Positions 48,402 through 56,576 of a stretch of 64,000 bases of DNA are shown here, one piece after another. The stretch is from positions 1 to 64,000 of the forward strand of contig SUVG01000006.1 of the NCBI GenBank assembly GCA_015062115.1, given 5' to 3'. The translations under genes were made by a program, and so were the position numbers. Within the stretch, counting starts at the first letter, position 1. Each line of letters begins with the position of its first letter. Source of the DNA: Elusimicrobium sp. Lineage in GTDB: Bacteria > Elusimicrobiota > Elusimicrobia > Elusimicrobiales > Elusimicrobiaceae. The notes beneath the pieces were generated by a model. It was not told the origin of the DNA. It did no database searches and worked only from the letters and a program-made list of their open reading frames with translations.

Positions 48402-50663
48402 CTATTTTGTTTCGTCTAAAGAAAGTAAATTAAGGGCTTCGCGCTCCAAGGCAAAAAAGCGCGGATTTTGGCGGTTTTTTTGCAAAAATTCTTCTTCTAT
48501 TACCCCGTCGGGGCCTTGGCGGTATCGGGATATCCACTCCAACGCTTCTCGGGGATTTCTTTCCATAAGCGCAATGCTGGTTAAAAAGGCATAGGTGTCT
48601 GCATTGACGGGATCCGTGGTCAAAGAACGCTTAAAAGATTCTTTGGCTTTTTCCATGGTTTGGGTGGCTTCATTACGCAATAAAAAATGTTCTTGCGCCG
48701 TTGCCGCTTGGGAAGCCGCTTGGGCTTTGTGCAAGGCCATGGCGTAAAACAGTTGCCCTTTGCTTTGGTGTAGAAGCGGGTGATTGGGGGCGTGTTTTTC
48801 CACGGTCTGAAAATCTCTTAGCGCCCGTTCATAATCATTGGCGGGGAGTTTTTTATCTCCGCGGGCGGGCGAGAAAAACTTATTTAGTTGAAAAGTGGTG
48901 GCCAAGGTGTTGGCACGGTATTGGCGGTATTCGGTTTGCAGAGGGTTTAGGTCAATGGCTTTTGTAAAAAAACCAAGAGAGCCTTCGGCATTTTGACGCA
49001 TCACCAAGGAAAGACCCAAACTGTAATAATGATTGGCCTGGAAAAAATTGTAACACAGGGTTATCGGCAGTAGCGTTAGGAGCAGAACTCCCGTGGCCCA
49101 AGCATTTTTTCCCGTCCAGGCCAAGCGCAAAAGTACATATCCCGCCCCGGCGCAAATCCCCAGCAATACTCCCCAAGAGACGCTTATCAAAATAAACTCT
49201 CCCAAGTTTGTTATGCCCAGCGAGCGGGTAATCATATAAAAAAGCGTAATCGTGCGGTAGGCGCAGTAGGCTACGGCACCCGTTAACAGGAGGCGTAGGA
49301 TAACCAACACGGCCCGCGGAGAAGGCTGATTTTCCGGCAAGGGGGAAATTTCTTCCTGCGGTTTGGAAAGAGCGAGTAATATACCCAAAAATAAAGCAAA
49401 GAAAAACCCGCTGGACGCAAAGCGCAGGCTGATATCTACCCAACTATGCACAAACATACCCCAAGCGGCACAGATAAGGCCCAATAAGTAAAAATTACGC
49501 TCTTTTTCTTCTTCCGTTTTCGGGGTTGCATTTAAGCGTTTAACGGCGATAAGCAAGGTAGAAAGTATGAACCATAAAAAGATAGCCAAGCCCGCCAGTC
49601 CGGTAGTGGCGGCTTGTTCTAAAAGTTCGTTTTCGGCGTGTTGGGTTTCGGTGTTGTGGGAACTTTCTATGTAATAAATTTGCGGACGGCGATAGTCCGG
49701 ATAAATAACCTTAAAACTGCCCGGCCCCGTGCCCAAAACAGGGGAATCTTTTACCATTTCAAATGCGCCCAACCAAGTATGCGCGCGGAAACTGACAGAC
49801 TGAAAGCGTTTTGCCGTATAAAAACCGGCTAATATCACGGTGCAAAACAAAAGCACGGCGGCCAATATATTAACTTTCTTTATCTGCTTTTTAGCCTTTG
49901 CGGACAAGCGGTTGGCATAGAGCATAATTCCGCCCGCCACCATAGCGGCATAAGCCACCCAGGCCCCTTTACTTTCGGTAAAAAAGAGCCCTGCCGCGCC
50001 CAACGCAAAAAGCACAAGCAAAGATTTCTTTTTGGTGAATAAATAAACGGCTCCCGTAATGGCAGAAGCAAAAATGACAAAATCGCCAAAAAAGTTCGGG
50101 TTGGCATGGGTAGAAAAGACGCGCTTAGTGAAAAAGCCTCTCCAAGGCATCGGATCCGCCCCCGGGAAAAACCCGTCTATAATTTGCAGGCCCGCGTAAG
50201 AAAAGGATATCCAGGCCGCCGCCAAAATAAATTTGAAAAGCGTGCGGACATCTCTTAAAGTAAGTTCGGTAGCGGCCAGTAAGGTAACGGCTCCGTATAA
50301 TAAAATGCGGGAAAATTCCTCGGCGGCTTCCAGTTTATAAGGAGCAAATAAAAAGGACAGTATGTTCCACCCCAAATACACCATAACGGGGAGGATAAAA
50401 GGTAAATTGCGGCGCGTAAAAGGATTTTTGTGTTGGGTAAGAATTAAGGTTCCCCAGCACCCGAGCAGTAAAAAAGCCCCTACTTGAAAGAGGGTCAATT
50501 TTACTTGGGCCGTGTCGTAAGTAGCGGTGAAAAAAGACACGCTGACCAATAACCCCGTCCACCCCAGAAGGTGAACGATAGCCTTGTGTAAAAAGCAAGA
50601 GAAACTGTTTTCTGTTTTACCGCCGACAGAAACAGCGGTTTTTTTCATGCGTTTAGCGGACAT
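48402..50663 (-). CDS. Wzy/O-antigen-ligase-like membrane protein with C-terminal TPR region
   Basis: The 753-residue protein has about 12-13 membrane helices and the Wzy_C-type periplasmic loop: STHANPNFFGDFVIF, SVSFRAHTWLGAFEMVKDSPVLGTGPGSF and SSHNTETQHAENELLEQAATTGLAGL. The soluble C-terminal ~200 residues contain TPR-like helices (QNAEGSLGFFTKAIDLNPLQTEYRQYRA, KESFKRSLTTDPVNADTY). The family includes O-antigen ligases, polymerases and PglL/PilO-type O-oligosaccharyltransferases. It lies 60 bp downstream of an RDD-pilin fusion in the same direction and near pilin genes, so pilin glycosylation is an attractive guess but not shown. The start is weakly supported; ATG at 50648 is an alternative. 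Confidence 0.82.
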   Translation of the reverse strand: MSAKRMKKTAVSVGGKTENSFSCFLHKAIVHLLGWTGLLVSVSFFTATYDTAQVKLTLFQVGAFLLLGCWGTLILTQHKNPFTRRNLPFILPVMVYLGWNILSFLFAPYKLEAAEEFSRILLYGAVTLLAATELTLRDVRTLFKFILAAAWISFSYAGLQIIDGFFPGADPMPWRGFFTKRVFSTHANPNFFGDFVIFASAITGAVYLFTKKKSLLVLFALGAAGLFFTESKGAWVAYAAMVAGGIMLYANRLSAKAKKQIKKVNILAAVLLFCTVILAGFYTAKRFQSVSFRAHTWLGAFEMVKDSPVLGTGPGSFKVIYPDYRRPQIYYIESSHNTETQHAENELLEQAATTGLAGLAIFLWFILSTLLIAVKRLNATPKTEEEKERNFYLLGLICAAWGMFVHSWVDISLRFASSGFFFALFLGILLALSKPQEEISPLPENQPSPRAVLVILRLLLTGAVAYCAYRTITLFYMITRSLGITNLGEFILISVSWGVLLGICAGAGYVLLRLAWTGKNAWATGVLLLTLLPITLCYNFFQANHYYSLGLSLVMRQNAEGSLGFFTKAIDLNPLQTEYRQYRANTLATTFQLNKFFSPARGDKKLPANDYERALRDFQTVEKHAPNHPLLHQSKGQLFYAMALHKAQAASQAATAQEHFLLRNEATQTMEKAKESFKRSLTTDPVNADTYAFLTSIALMERNPREALEWISRYRQGPDGVIEEEFLQKNRQNPRFFALEREALNLLSLDETK

Positions 50664-50723
50664 AAGTATATCTTAACAAATTTATTTTATGTCCCGCAGA
50701 GAGCGTTTTTATAGAAAGGATTT

Positions 50724-51554
50724 TTACGGAATTTTTAGTTCCCTGCACAGTTCCGCCCCGGTGCGCGTTTGGGCTTCACAACTGATGGGCCCTCCGTCAA
50801 AAGGATAAAACAAGGAGTAAATAATATCCATACCTTCGCTGCGGGCTTGAGCGGTTACTCCGCCCGGTTGCAGGATAAGTTCAAACCCTTGGCAAGATAA
50901 TTTTTGCGGGTTGATGCGTTCGCAACCTTCGTATTCTTCTTGCCAGACGCGCGGATCTCTCCCCGGAAGGGCGGCCGTTTGCTGTTGTTGGCGGGCGGCG
51001 TTATCCAAAGAAGTAAGCACGCGGGATAATTGAATATGGCGGGCTGTTTTTTGGTATTGGGGCAAAGCCACCAATGCCAACAAAAGCAGTACAAACACAA
51101 CCGAAAGCAAAATAGAAATTACCGTGATAAGGGTAAGGGAATCTTCAGTTTCCTCTTCAATGCTGCCGGGGTCAAATTCGGCCTCTTTGGTTATTACGCG
51201 GCTGCGTGCCACGCGGTCGTGCAAGGTGCGTTTTTTCTTGTCAAAGGCGGCAATAAAGAAACCGAAGTAAAAAGTAACATTGGTAATCAGTTTGGAAAGT
51301 ATCCGTTCCGTAGCCTGCCAAAAGGAAAGTTTTTTCCCTTTTTTATCCACTACTTTTATGCCTACGATAATTTTACCCAAACTGGCTTGTAAAGGCGAAC
51401 TTTCCAGTAAAGCATAATAAAGCCACACAATTACCAGTAAAACGAGCGATGCCGTAGCCAAATTGAGCGTTTGGGCAAACACCCAAAACAAGATGACAAA
51501 TACGGCTAAATCAATTAAAAATGCGGTAAACCGCTTCCATACGCTTGCATACAT
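50724..51554 (-). CDS. RDD-domain protein fused to a pilin-like domain
   Basis: Residues 5-122 form an RDD domain: Arg8, Asp15 and TLHDRVARSRVI. After an acidic linker, a hydrophobic helix (about 141-161) runs directly into VALPQYQKTARHIQLSRVL (162-180), which copies the alpha-1 end of the window's pilins (ALPQYQVAVAKSR). The C-terminus has Cys259 and Cys270 in SCEAQTRTGAELCRELK, the same C-x10-C pair as the pilins at 46545 and 51738. There is no prepilin peptidase site before the helix, so the pilin-like part should stay tethered. GGGGGTG precedes the ATG. It is probably co-transcribed with the Wzy-like gene. Confidence 0.85.
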   Translation of the reverse strand: MYASVWKRFTAFLIDLAVFVILFWVFAQTLNLATASLVLLVIVWLYYALLESSPLQASLGKIIVGIKVVDKKGKKLSFWQATERILSKLITNVTFYFGFFIAAFDKKKRTLHDRVARSRVITKEAEFDPGSIEEETEDSLTLITVISILLSVVFVLLLLALVALPQYQKTARHIQLSRVLTSLDNAARQQQQTAALPGRDPRVWQEEYEGCERINPQKLSCQGFELILQPGGVTAQARSEGMDIIYSLFYPFDGGPISCEAQTRTGAELCRELKIP

Positions 51555-51737
51555 AGTTTCACCCCCGTAAAACTGCTTACTGATAGTATAGAGGTAAAAG
51601 GCTTTTTGGCAAGAGAACTAATATAAAAAAAGAGGGGAGTGAGAGGTCTTTAGAAAAAATATCTTGTATAAAAATAAAAGGTTTGAAGAAATTTTTTGAT
51701 ATACTGAAAGTAACAGGGTTGTGAGGTTATACTTAAA

Positions 51738-52214
51738 ATGAAAAATAACAAGGCTTTTACTCTTATAGAAATGTTAACGGTGGTGCTGATTGTCGGCATT
51801 TTGGCGGCGGTGGCGCTTCCTCAATATGAAAAATCGGTTGAAACTACTCGCGCTTCCGAAGCGATCAGCATGGTGCGAAATATTCGTGATGCACAACAAA
51901 TTTATTATATGTCCAACGGCAAATATTCCTCCAGAATTGAAGATTTAGATATTCATGTACCGGGGGAAAGCGGCGGCCAAATTTCCGGCTCTACCCGCAA
52001 GAATACAAAGTTTTTTTCTTACGGGGCTTTGGTAACGGACGGCTCGATTAACCACTTGGCGGTGGGAAACCGCTTGCCGTTGAGCAGTATGTATAGTATT
52101 TTGGCCAAAGAGGACGGCTCTCTCGTTTGCAAGTATTACACCACTAAAGGCTCCAAAATCTGTGAAAATTTAGGGGTAGAAAAATTGACCGGCCCTTATT
52201 ATTCCATACAATAA
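51738..52214 (+). CDS. type IV pilin-like protein with Ala at -1
   Basis: The 158-residue prepilin begins MKNNKA/FTLIEMLTVVLIVGILAAVALPQYEKSVE. The residue before the cleavage site is Ala rather than the usual Gly. Glu5 is present. IYYMSNGKYSSRIEDLDI is the typical alpha-1/alpha-beta transition and VCKYYTTKGSKICENLG gives the C-x10-C disulfide. The start is preceded by TATACT 4 nt upstream and GTGAGG 11 nt upstream, so the initiation mode is uncertain. A strong terminator follows. Confidence 0.9.
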   Translation: MKNNKAFTLIEMLTVVLIVGILAAVALPQYEKSVETTRASEAISMVRNIRDAQQIYYMSNGKYSSRIEDLDIHVPGESGGQISGSTRKNTKFFSYGALVTDGSINHLAVGNRLPLSSMYSILAKEDGSLVCKYYTTKGSKICENLGVEKLTGPYYSIQ

Positions 52215-52226
52215 GAAAACTCTTTT

Positions 52227-52262
52227 AACAAAAACCCCCGCCGAAAAGCGGGGGTTTTTGTT
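52227..52262. terminator. bidirectional terminator after the pilin
   Basis: Stem AACAAAAACCCCCGC/GCGGGGGTTTTTGTT, 15 bp, loop CGAAAA. The stop codon of the minus-strand acyltransferase gene lies at its right edge. Confidence 0.93.
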
Positions 52263-52950
52263 ATCCTTGGGTGTTGTCAAAATGTTGTTTGTTAATGAAC
52301 ATTTCCGATTGGTCGGTCGTCCAATTTAGTTGCTCTTCCAACTCTTTGGCGGCGCGGGGCATATCGGCATCATCTTTTACATAAATAGCTTTAGCATAAG
52401 TAAAAGCCGCTTTCCCAAAGGGGAGAGGAATACGCATTTTATCCCAAGAGCGTACTTTGAATTTATGGCTCAACGCAGAACCTACAGGGATAATCGGCAG
52501 GCCTGTTTTTTTAGCGAGGAACAAAATGCCGTCCTGCACTTTGTAGATAGGGCCGCGCGGGCCGTCCGGCGTGAGCATGGGGCTGTATCCTTCGCGCACG
52601 GCTTGAAGTAAATGGATAAGGGCTCTGGCCCCGCCGCGGGAACTGGAACCGCGCACCGCGCGCATACCGAATTTGGGCAAGCAACGGGCGATATATTCCC
52701 CGTCGCTGGATTGGCTGATAAGCGCGGCCACTTTGTGTTTGCGGTAGGGGTATAACAAAAAGAGTTGTTGGTTATGCCAGATGGCATAAATAATGGGTTT
52801 GCCGGAACTTTCCAACTGTTTGCCTTCGTCCGTTTTGAACCAATAGACGCGGGTCGTCCAGCCTAAGAAAACGGAATACCAGTAGGCCAGCGTAGAACCG
52901 ACGGCATGTTTCCAGTCATTGTGTTGTTTGGGGGCGGAAGATTTTGCCAT
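52261..52950 (-). CDS. DUF374-type lysophospholipid/KDO acyltransferase-like protein
   Basis: The 229-residue protein has IIYAIWHNQQLFLLYPY (HxxxxD-like box region), ALISQSSDGEYIARCLPKFGMRAVRGSSSRGG and LTPDGPRGPIYKVQDGILFLAKKTGLPIIPV, the hallmarks of the DUF374 subgroup of acyltransferases. These modify lipid A or other envelope lipids. ATG at 52950 follows AAAGGAAAG; the in-frame TTG upstream is less likely. It is 2 nt downstream of an uncharacterised gene in the same operon. Confidence 0.87.
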   Translation of the reverse strand: MAKSSAPKQHNDWKHAVGSTLAYWYSVFLGWTTRVYWFKTDEGKQLESSGKPIIYAIWHNQQLFLLYPYRKHKVAALISQSSDGEYIARCLPKFGMRAVRGSSSRGGARALIHLLQAVREGYSPMLTPDGPRGPIYKVQDGILFLAKKTGLPIIPVGSALSHKFKVRSWDKMRIPLPFGKAAFTYAKAIYVKDDADMPRAAKELEEQLNWTTDQSEMFINKQHFDNTQG

Positions 52951-52952
52951 GA

Positions 52953-53588
52953 TTATTTCTTTCCTTTTTTGCGTTTTTGCCAAGGCACTAAAAATACCGT
53001 CGTGTAAGCAGGGGTAAAAGCCCCGTCGGCATAAACCAAATCTATTTTATCTGCGTTTAATTTGCTCAGTAATATGGGCAGGGTCTTTTCGGCTAAATTC
53101 TTTTCCAAGCGTACCGATTCCCGCAACAGTTTCGGCGGCGCCGCGATGCCGAAGGGGGGGAGATAGACAAATTGCGGTTCCAGCGTGTCGTACTCCTCTT
53201 TGGTGGCTTGTTCTTTTACTAAATCGGTAATAAAGGTTACGGCGTTTTTCAAAAATTCCAAAGCAATTGTGCCCGCCACAATGTTACGCGGTTCCCCGTG
53301 GGCGCGGGCTTCTTGTAAAAAGGGTTCCAATTTGCTGCCCAAGGTTACCGCGCAAGCGGAAAACATTTCTTTATGGATAGAACTGTCTCCGTCCAGTTCC
53401 CAGTGGGCATCTTGGTTAAATTCGTACACTACGCCCGGATCCAAGAGAGCAAAAGCCGACAGAATATATTGGGTTACTTCCAACTCGCTGGAAAACCCCG
53501 CTTGACGCAAAAGTCCTCCGCCGCGCAAGAGTTTGCGCAGAATTTCTTTTTGGCGTGGGGAAATTTTGAAACGTTTAATTTTTCTCAT
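52953..53588 (-). CDS. conserved-looking protein of unknown function
   Basis: The 211-residue soluble protein has a basic N-terminus (MRKIKRFKISPRQKEILRKLLRGGG), a middle region EFLKNAVTFITDLVKEQATKEEYDTLEPQFVYLPPFGIAAPPKLL and a C-terminus ending in PWQKRKKGKK. No transmembrane helix or known catalytic motif is evident. The layout loosely recalls redox-cofactor or vitamin-dependent activation domains, but I cannot name a family. GAAGG precedes the ATG at 53588. It is operonic with the DUF374 acyltransferase, so an envelope role is possible. Confidence 0.75.
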   Translation of the reverse strand: MRKIKRFKISPRQKEILRKLLRGGGLLRQAGFSSELEVTQYILSAFALLDPGVVYEFNQDAHWELDGDSSIHKEMFSACAVTLGSKLEPFLQEARAHGEPRNIVAGTIALEFLKNAVTFITDLVKEQATKEEYDTLEPQFVYLPPFGIAAPPKLLRESVRLEKNLAEKTLPILLSKLNADKIDLVYADGAFTPAYTTVFLVPWQKRKKGKK

Positions 53589-53645
53589 AAGTGCCTTCAA
53601 GCATTTCGCGTAAATTCCCTTTGGAAACTTGCGTAAAACATTTGA

Positions 53646-53673
53646 ACGGAGCCTCCCCGAAGGAAGGCTCCGT
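53646..53673 (-). terminator. terminator after secF
   Basis: Stem ACGGAGCC/GGCTCCGT extended by CC/GG around a CGAA loop. The minus-strand T tract is weak (TTCAAATGTTTT). Confidence 0.6.
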
Positions 53674-53682
53674 GTAAAAGCA

Positions 53683-54699
53683 TTAGTTCTTTTTGCTTCT
53701 GCGGGTGCGTTTGATTTTGGTTACTACTTTGCCTTGCGGCTTGGCAGTTTTTTCCTTCACAACCGCTTCCACATTTTCTTTAGTGACGGGTTTGGCCTTG
53801 TTGGGGTTGGAACCGTCATTAAGTTCACCATGGCTCCAGGTATATACCAAAGGAGTGGTCAGTGCAATCGTACTGTACACACCGGACAGACAACCTATAA
53901 GCATGGCAAACGCGAAGGAGTTAATCACTTCGCCGCCGAAGAAATACAGCACGGTAAGGGCAAAGAGCACCGTTAACGTGGTGATAATCGTGCGGGAGAG
54001 GGTTTCGTTAACAGACAAGTTAATCAGTTCCCCGAAACTCATTTTGGGGTGCAGGCGGATATTTTCGCGCATACGGTCGAAAATAACGATGGTATCGTTG
54101 ATGGAGAAACCGGCCACGGTTAAGAAGGCCGCCACCACTACCAAGTCAATTTCGCGTTGCGTAAGCGAGAACGCTACCGCCATGACAAACAAGTCGTGGA
54201 ACAAGGCGATTACGCCGGATACGCCCCACAAAATGTTGCTGAAACGAAACGCTACATAAATGATGATGAACACCAAGGAAAGCAAAATGGCCCACAGGGC
54301 TCTTTCCGTCATGCTTTCGCCTACGGCCGGGCCAACGGAGTTGGTTTGTTCCACCGTGTAGGGTACATTTAAGGTGTCCAAGGCTTTTTCAATGCGGGTT
54401 TGTACGACGCCCACTTCGTCCGCGGTGCTTTTTTCGCTAATGGCGAAGGAATTGTCCCCAAAGGTTTGAAGTTCGGAGTTGGCACCCGTGGCGGCTAAGG
54501 CTTCGCGCACTTGGGCAATTTCTACGGGAGCAGAAAATTTTACCTGTACCATGGTACCGCCGGTAAAATCAATGCCCATGTTAAATCCTTTGGTAAAAAA
54601 GCAGATTATACCGCCGATAAGAAGCACGGCAAACAAGGTGTAATAGGCTTTTCTGTACTTAAGGAAATCAATGTTTGTTTTGGGAAGTAAGTGCATCAT
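53683..54699 (-). CDS. secF: protein translocase subunit SecF
   Basis: The 338-residue protein has six membrane helices and the SecF signatures GMGIDFTGGTMVQVKF-like FNMGIDFTGGTMVQ near residue 40 and NDTIVIFDRMREN (about residue 205). The C-terminus is a basic tail of ~40 residues (KPVTKENVEAVVKEKTAKPQGKVVTKIKRTRR). SecDF uses the proton or sodium motive force to pull exported proteins through SecYEG. AAGGAGATC precedes the ATG. It overlaps secD by 4 nt. Confidence 0.96.
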   Translation of the reverse strand: MMHLLPKTNIDFLKYRKAYYTLFAVLLIGGIICFFTKGFNMGIDFTGGTMVQVKFSAPVEIAQVREALAATGANSELQTFGDNSFAISEKSTADEVGVVQTRIEKALDTLNVPYTVEQTNSVGPAVGESMTERALWAILLSLVFIIIYVAFRFSNILWGVSGVIALFHDLFVMAVAFSLTQREIDLVVVAAFLTVAGFSINDTIVIFDRMRENIRLHPKMSFGELINLSVNETLSRTIITTLTVLFALTVLYFFGGEVINSFAFAMLIGCLSGVYSTIALTTPLVYTWSHGELNDGSNPNKAKPVTKENVEAVVKEKTAKPQGKVVTKIKRTRRSKKN

Positions 54700-56111
54700 A
54701 AACTGATCTCCTTGGTGTTAGAAGTTAAAACAAGTTCGTAAATCGCGCGCGTTACAAATACGGCGGTGAACAAACTGACGAGTAAGCCGATAATAAGCGT
54801 TACGGCAAACCCTTTCACCGGGCCGGTGCCGAATTGCAACAAACAAGCACCCACGATAATGGTGGTGATGTTGGAGTCAAAAATGGCAGACCAGGCTTTG
54901 TCATAACCCAAGTTAATGATTTCGTACACCGGTTTACCGAGGAGTTTTTCTTCGCGCATACGTTCGATGATAAGTACGTTGGCGTCAATAGCCATCGCCA
55001 AGGACAAAATCATACCCGCAATACCGGGCAAAGTGAGCGTGGCGGAGAAGTAACTCATAATGGCAACCGTCAACACAAAGTTGAGTAACAAAGCGATATC
55101 GGCAATAAACCCGGCCGCTTTGTAGTAAACGAGCATGAAAATCAAAATGAGCACCAAGGCATAGAACGAGGCGGAAAGACCCGATTTAATGGAGTCTTCA
55201 CCCAAGGTCGGCCCAATGGTTTTCTTTTCGATGATTTTTACCGGAGCAGGCAAAGCACCCGCTTTCAAGACGATAGAAAGTTGGCGGGCTTCTTCGGCGG
55301 TAAAAGTGCCGGAGATGCGGCCGTCTTTGGTAATGCGGGCTTGTACCACCGGAGCGGATTGGACGGTATTATCCAACACAATGGCGAGTTGTTTGCCGAT
55401 GTTCGCACCGGTTAACTGACCGAATTTTTTGCTTCCTTCCGCGTTGAAGGTAAAGGCCACTTCGGGATAGCCGTTTTCGCCCATCATCACGACGCGGGCA
55501 TTTTCCAAATCCGCACCGGTTACGGTGGCGGTATCGGTTACTAAACTGTAGCCCCCGTCTTTATTGCGCATGATTTGGTAGCCGGCAGGCACCAATTCGG
55601 CAATTTCGGGAATTACATTTCCGTTTTCATCGAAGGGTTTATCGGTATATTCCAATTTTTCAATGGCTTTTTGAGCGGCGGCCGTGTCGTTTTTTACAAT
55701 GCGGAATTCCAACATAGCGGTTTTACCGATCAGTTCTTCCGCGCGTTGCGGATTGGACACACCGGGCAACTGCACCATAATCCACTTATCGCCTTGTTTG
55801 GTGATAGAGGTTTCCGCCAAACCGTATTGGTCAATGCGGTTGCGGATAATTTCGATGGCGCGGGCCATGGCTTCGTTTAAGGGTTCTTTGGTGTTTAATT
55901 TGGCTACTTCCAATTCCAACAGCAAACTGGAACCGCCGCGTAAATCCAAGCCCAAGTTCAGCATCCGTTTGGGGCGTTCGCCCAAGGTATCTAATTTCTC
56001 GCGTTCGGCGAGCGGTTTAGAATACCATTTGTAGTTGGGGTAAATTAAATACAAAGACCCCAGTAAAATGGCGATGATAAGTCCCCACTTTACGGCTAAC
56101 TTATTAGACAT
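54696..56111 (-). CDS. secD: protein translocase subunit SecD
   Basis: The 471-residue protein has an N-terminal helix, the periplasmic P1 domain with LNLGLDLRGGSSLLLE and TSITKQGDKWIMVQLPGV, and five C-terminal membrane helices with SLAMAIDANVLIIERMREE. It is shorter than E. coli SecD in the P1 region, as in many non-enteric bacteria. It works with SecF and YajC. Operon yajC-secD-secF with overlapping start and stop codons (TAATG and ATGA). Confidence 0.96.
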   Translation of the reverse strand: MSNKLAVKWGLIIAILLGSLYLIYPNYKWYSKPLAEREKLDTLGERPKRMLNLGLDLRGGSSLLLELEVAKLNTKEPLNEAMARAIEIIRNRIDQYGLAETSITKQGDKWIMVQLPGVSNPQRAEELIGKTAMLEFRIVKNDTAAAQKAIEKLEYTDKPFDENGNVIPEIAELVPAGYQIMRNKDGGYSLVTDTATVTGADLENARVVMMGENGYPEVAFTFNAEGSKKFGQLTGANIGKQLAIVLDNTVQSAPVVQARITKDGRISGTFTAEEARQLSIVLKAGALPAPVKIIEKKTIGPTLGEDSIKSGLSASFYALVLILIFMLVYYKAAGFIADIALLLNFVLTVAIMSYFSATLTLPGIAGMILSLAMAIDANVLIIERMREEKLLGKPVYEIINLGYDKAWSAIFDSNITTIIVGACLLQFGTGPVKGFAVTLIIGLLVSLFTAVFVTRAIYELVLTSNTKEISL

Positions 56112-56422
56112 TACTTAGCTCCTCCTTCTTTCGCAGCAGGCTGCAAATCGTTTACAAGTCCTACGATGGCGGTTTTCAGCACGGTTAATTTTACCGATTC
56201 CGCAATTTTTACTTCGATTGCGTTATCCTTAAAACCGGCTACCGTTCCAATAATTCCACCGGGGATAATTACCTGGTCTCCTTTTTGAAGTGCATTTACT
56301 TTTGCCATCAGTTCCTGTTCGCGTTTCTTTTGGGAGCGCGCAGGCATAAAAATAACGATGAACGCAAATGCCATCATCAGTAACCAGAAAATCATTCCGC
56401 CGCCTTGGGCAGTCGTTTCCAT
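56111..56422 (-). CDS. yajC: preprotein translocase subunit YajC
   Basis: The 103-residue protein has one N-terminal membrane helix (MIFWLLMMAFAFIVIFMPA), then QKKREQELMAKVNALQKGDQVIIPGGIIGTVAGFKDNAIEVKIAESVKLTVLKTAI, the classic YajC soluble domain. It is an accessory of the SecDF complex. GGAGGACG precedes the ATG. First gene of the operon. Confidence 0.95.
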   Translation of the reverse strand: METTAQGGGMIFWLLMMAFAFIVIFMPARSQKKREQELMAKVNALQKGDQVIIPGGIIGTVAGFKDNAIEVKIAESVKLTVLKTAIVGLVNDLQPAAKEGGAK

Positions 56423-56541
56423 ATTACGTCCTCCAATTAAAAATAAAAATACACATTGTTATTCTAGCATATTTAGCCCGTCCTAGGCCGAAGAATTTTA
56501 AGAGGCGTTTTGCGGGTTTCGGCCCTGGGTTTGGCTGAAGA

Positions 56542-56567
56542 TAAAAAAGGCCTCCGTCCGGAGGCCT
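56542..56567 (-). terminator. terminator of the LtaS-like gene
   Basis: Stem AGGCCTCC/GGAGGCCT with loop GTCC; the minus strand continues into T6. Confidence 0.88.
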
Positions 56568-56576
56568 CTTAGGCGG

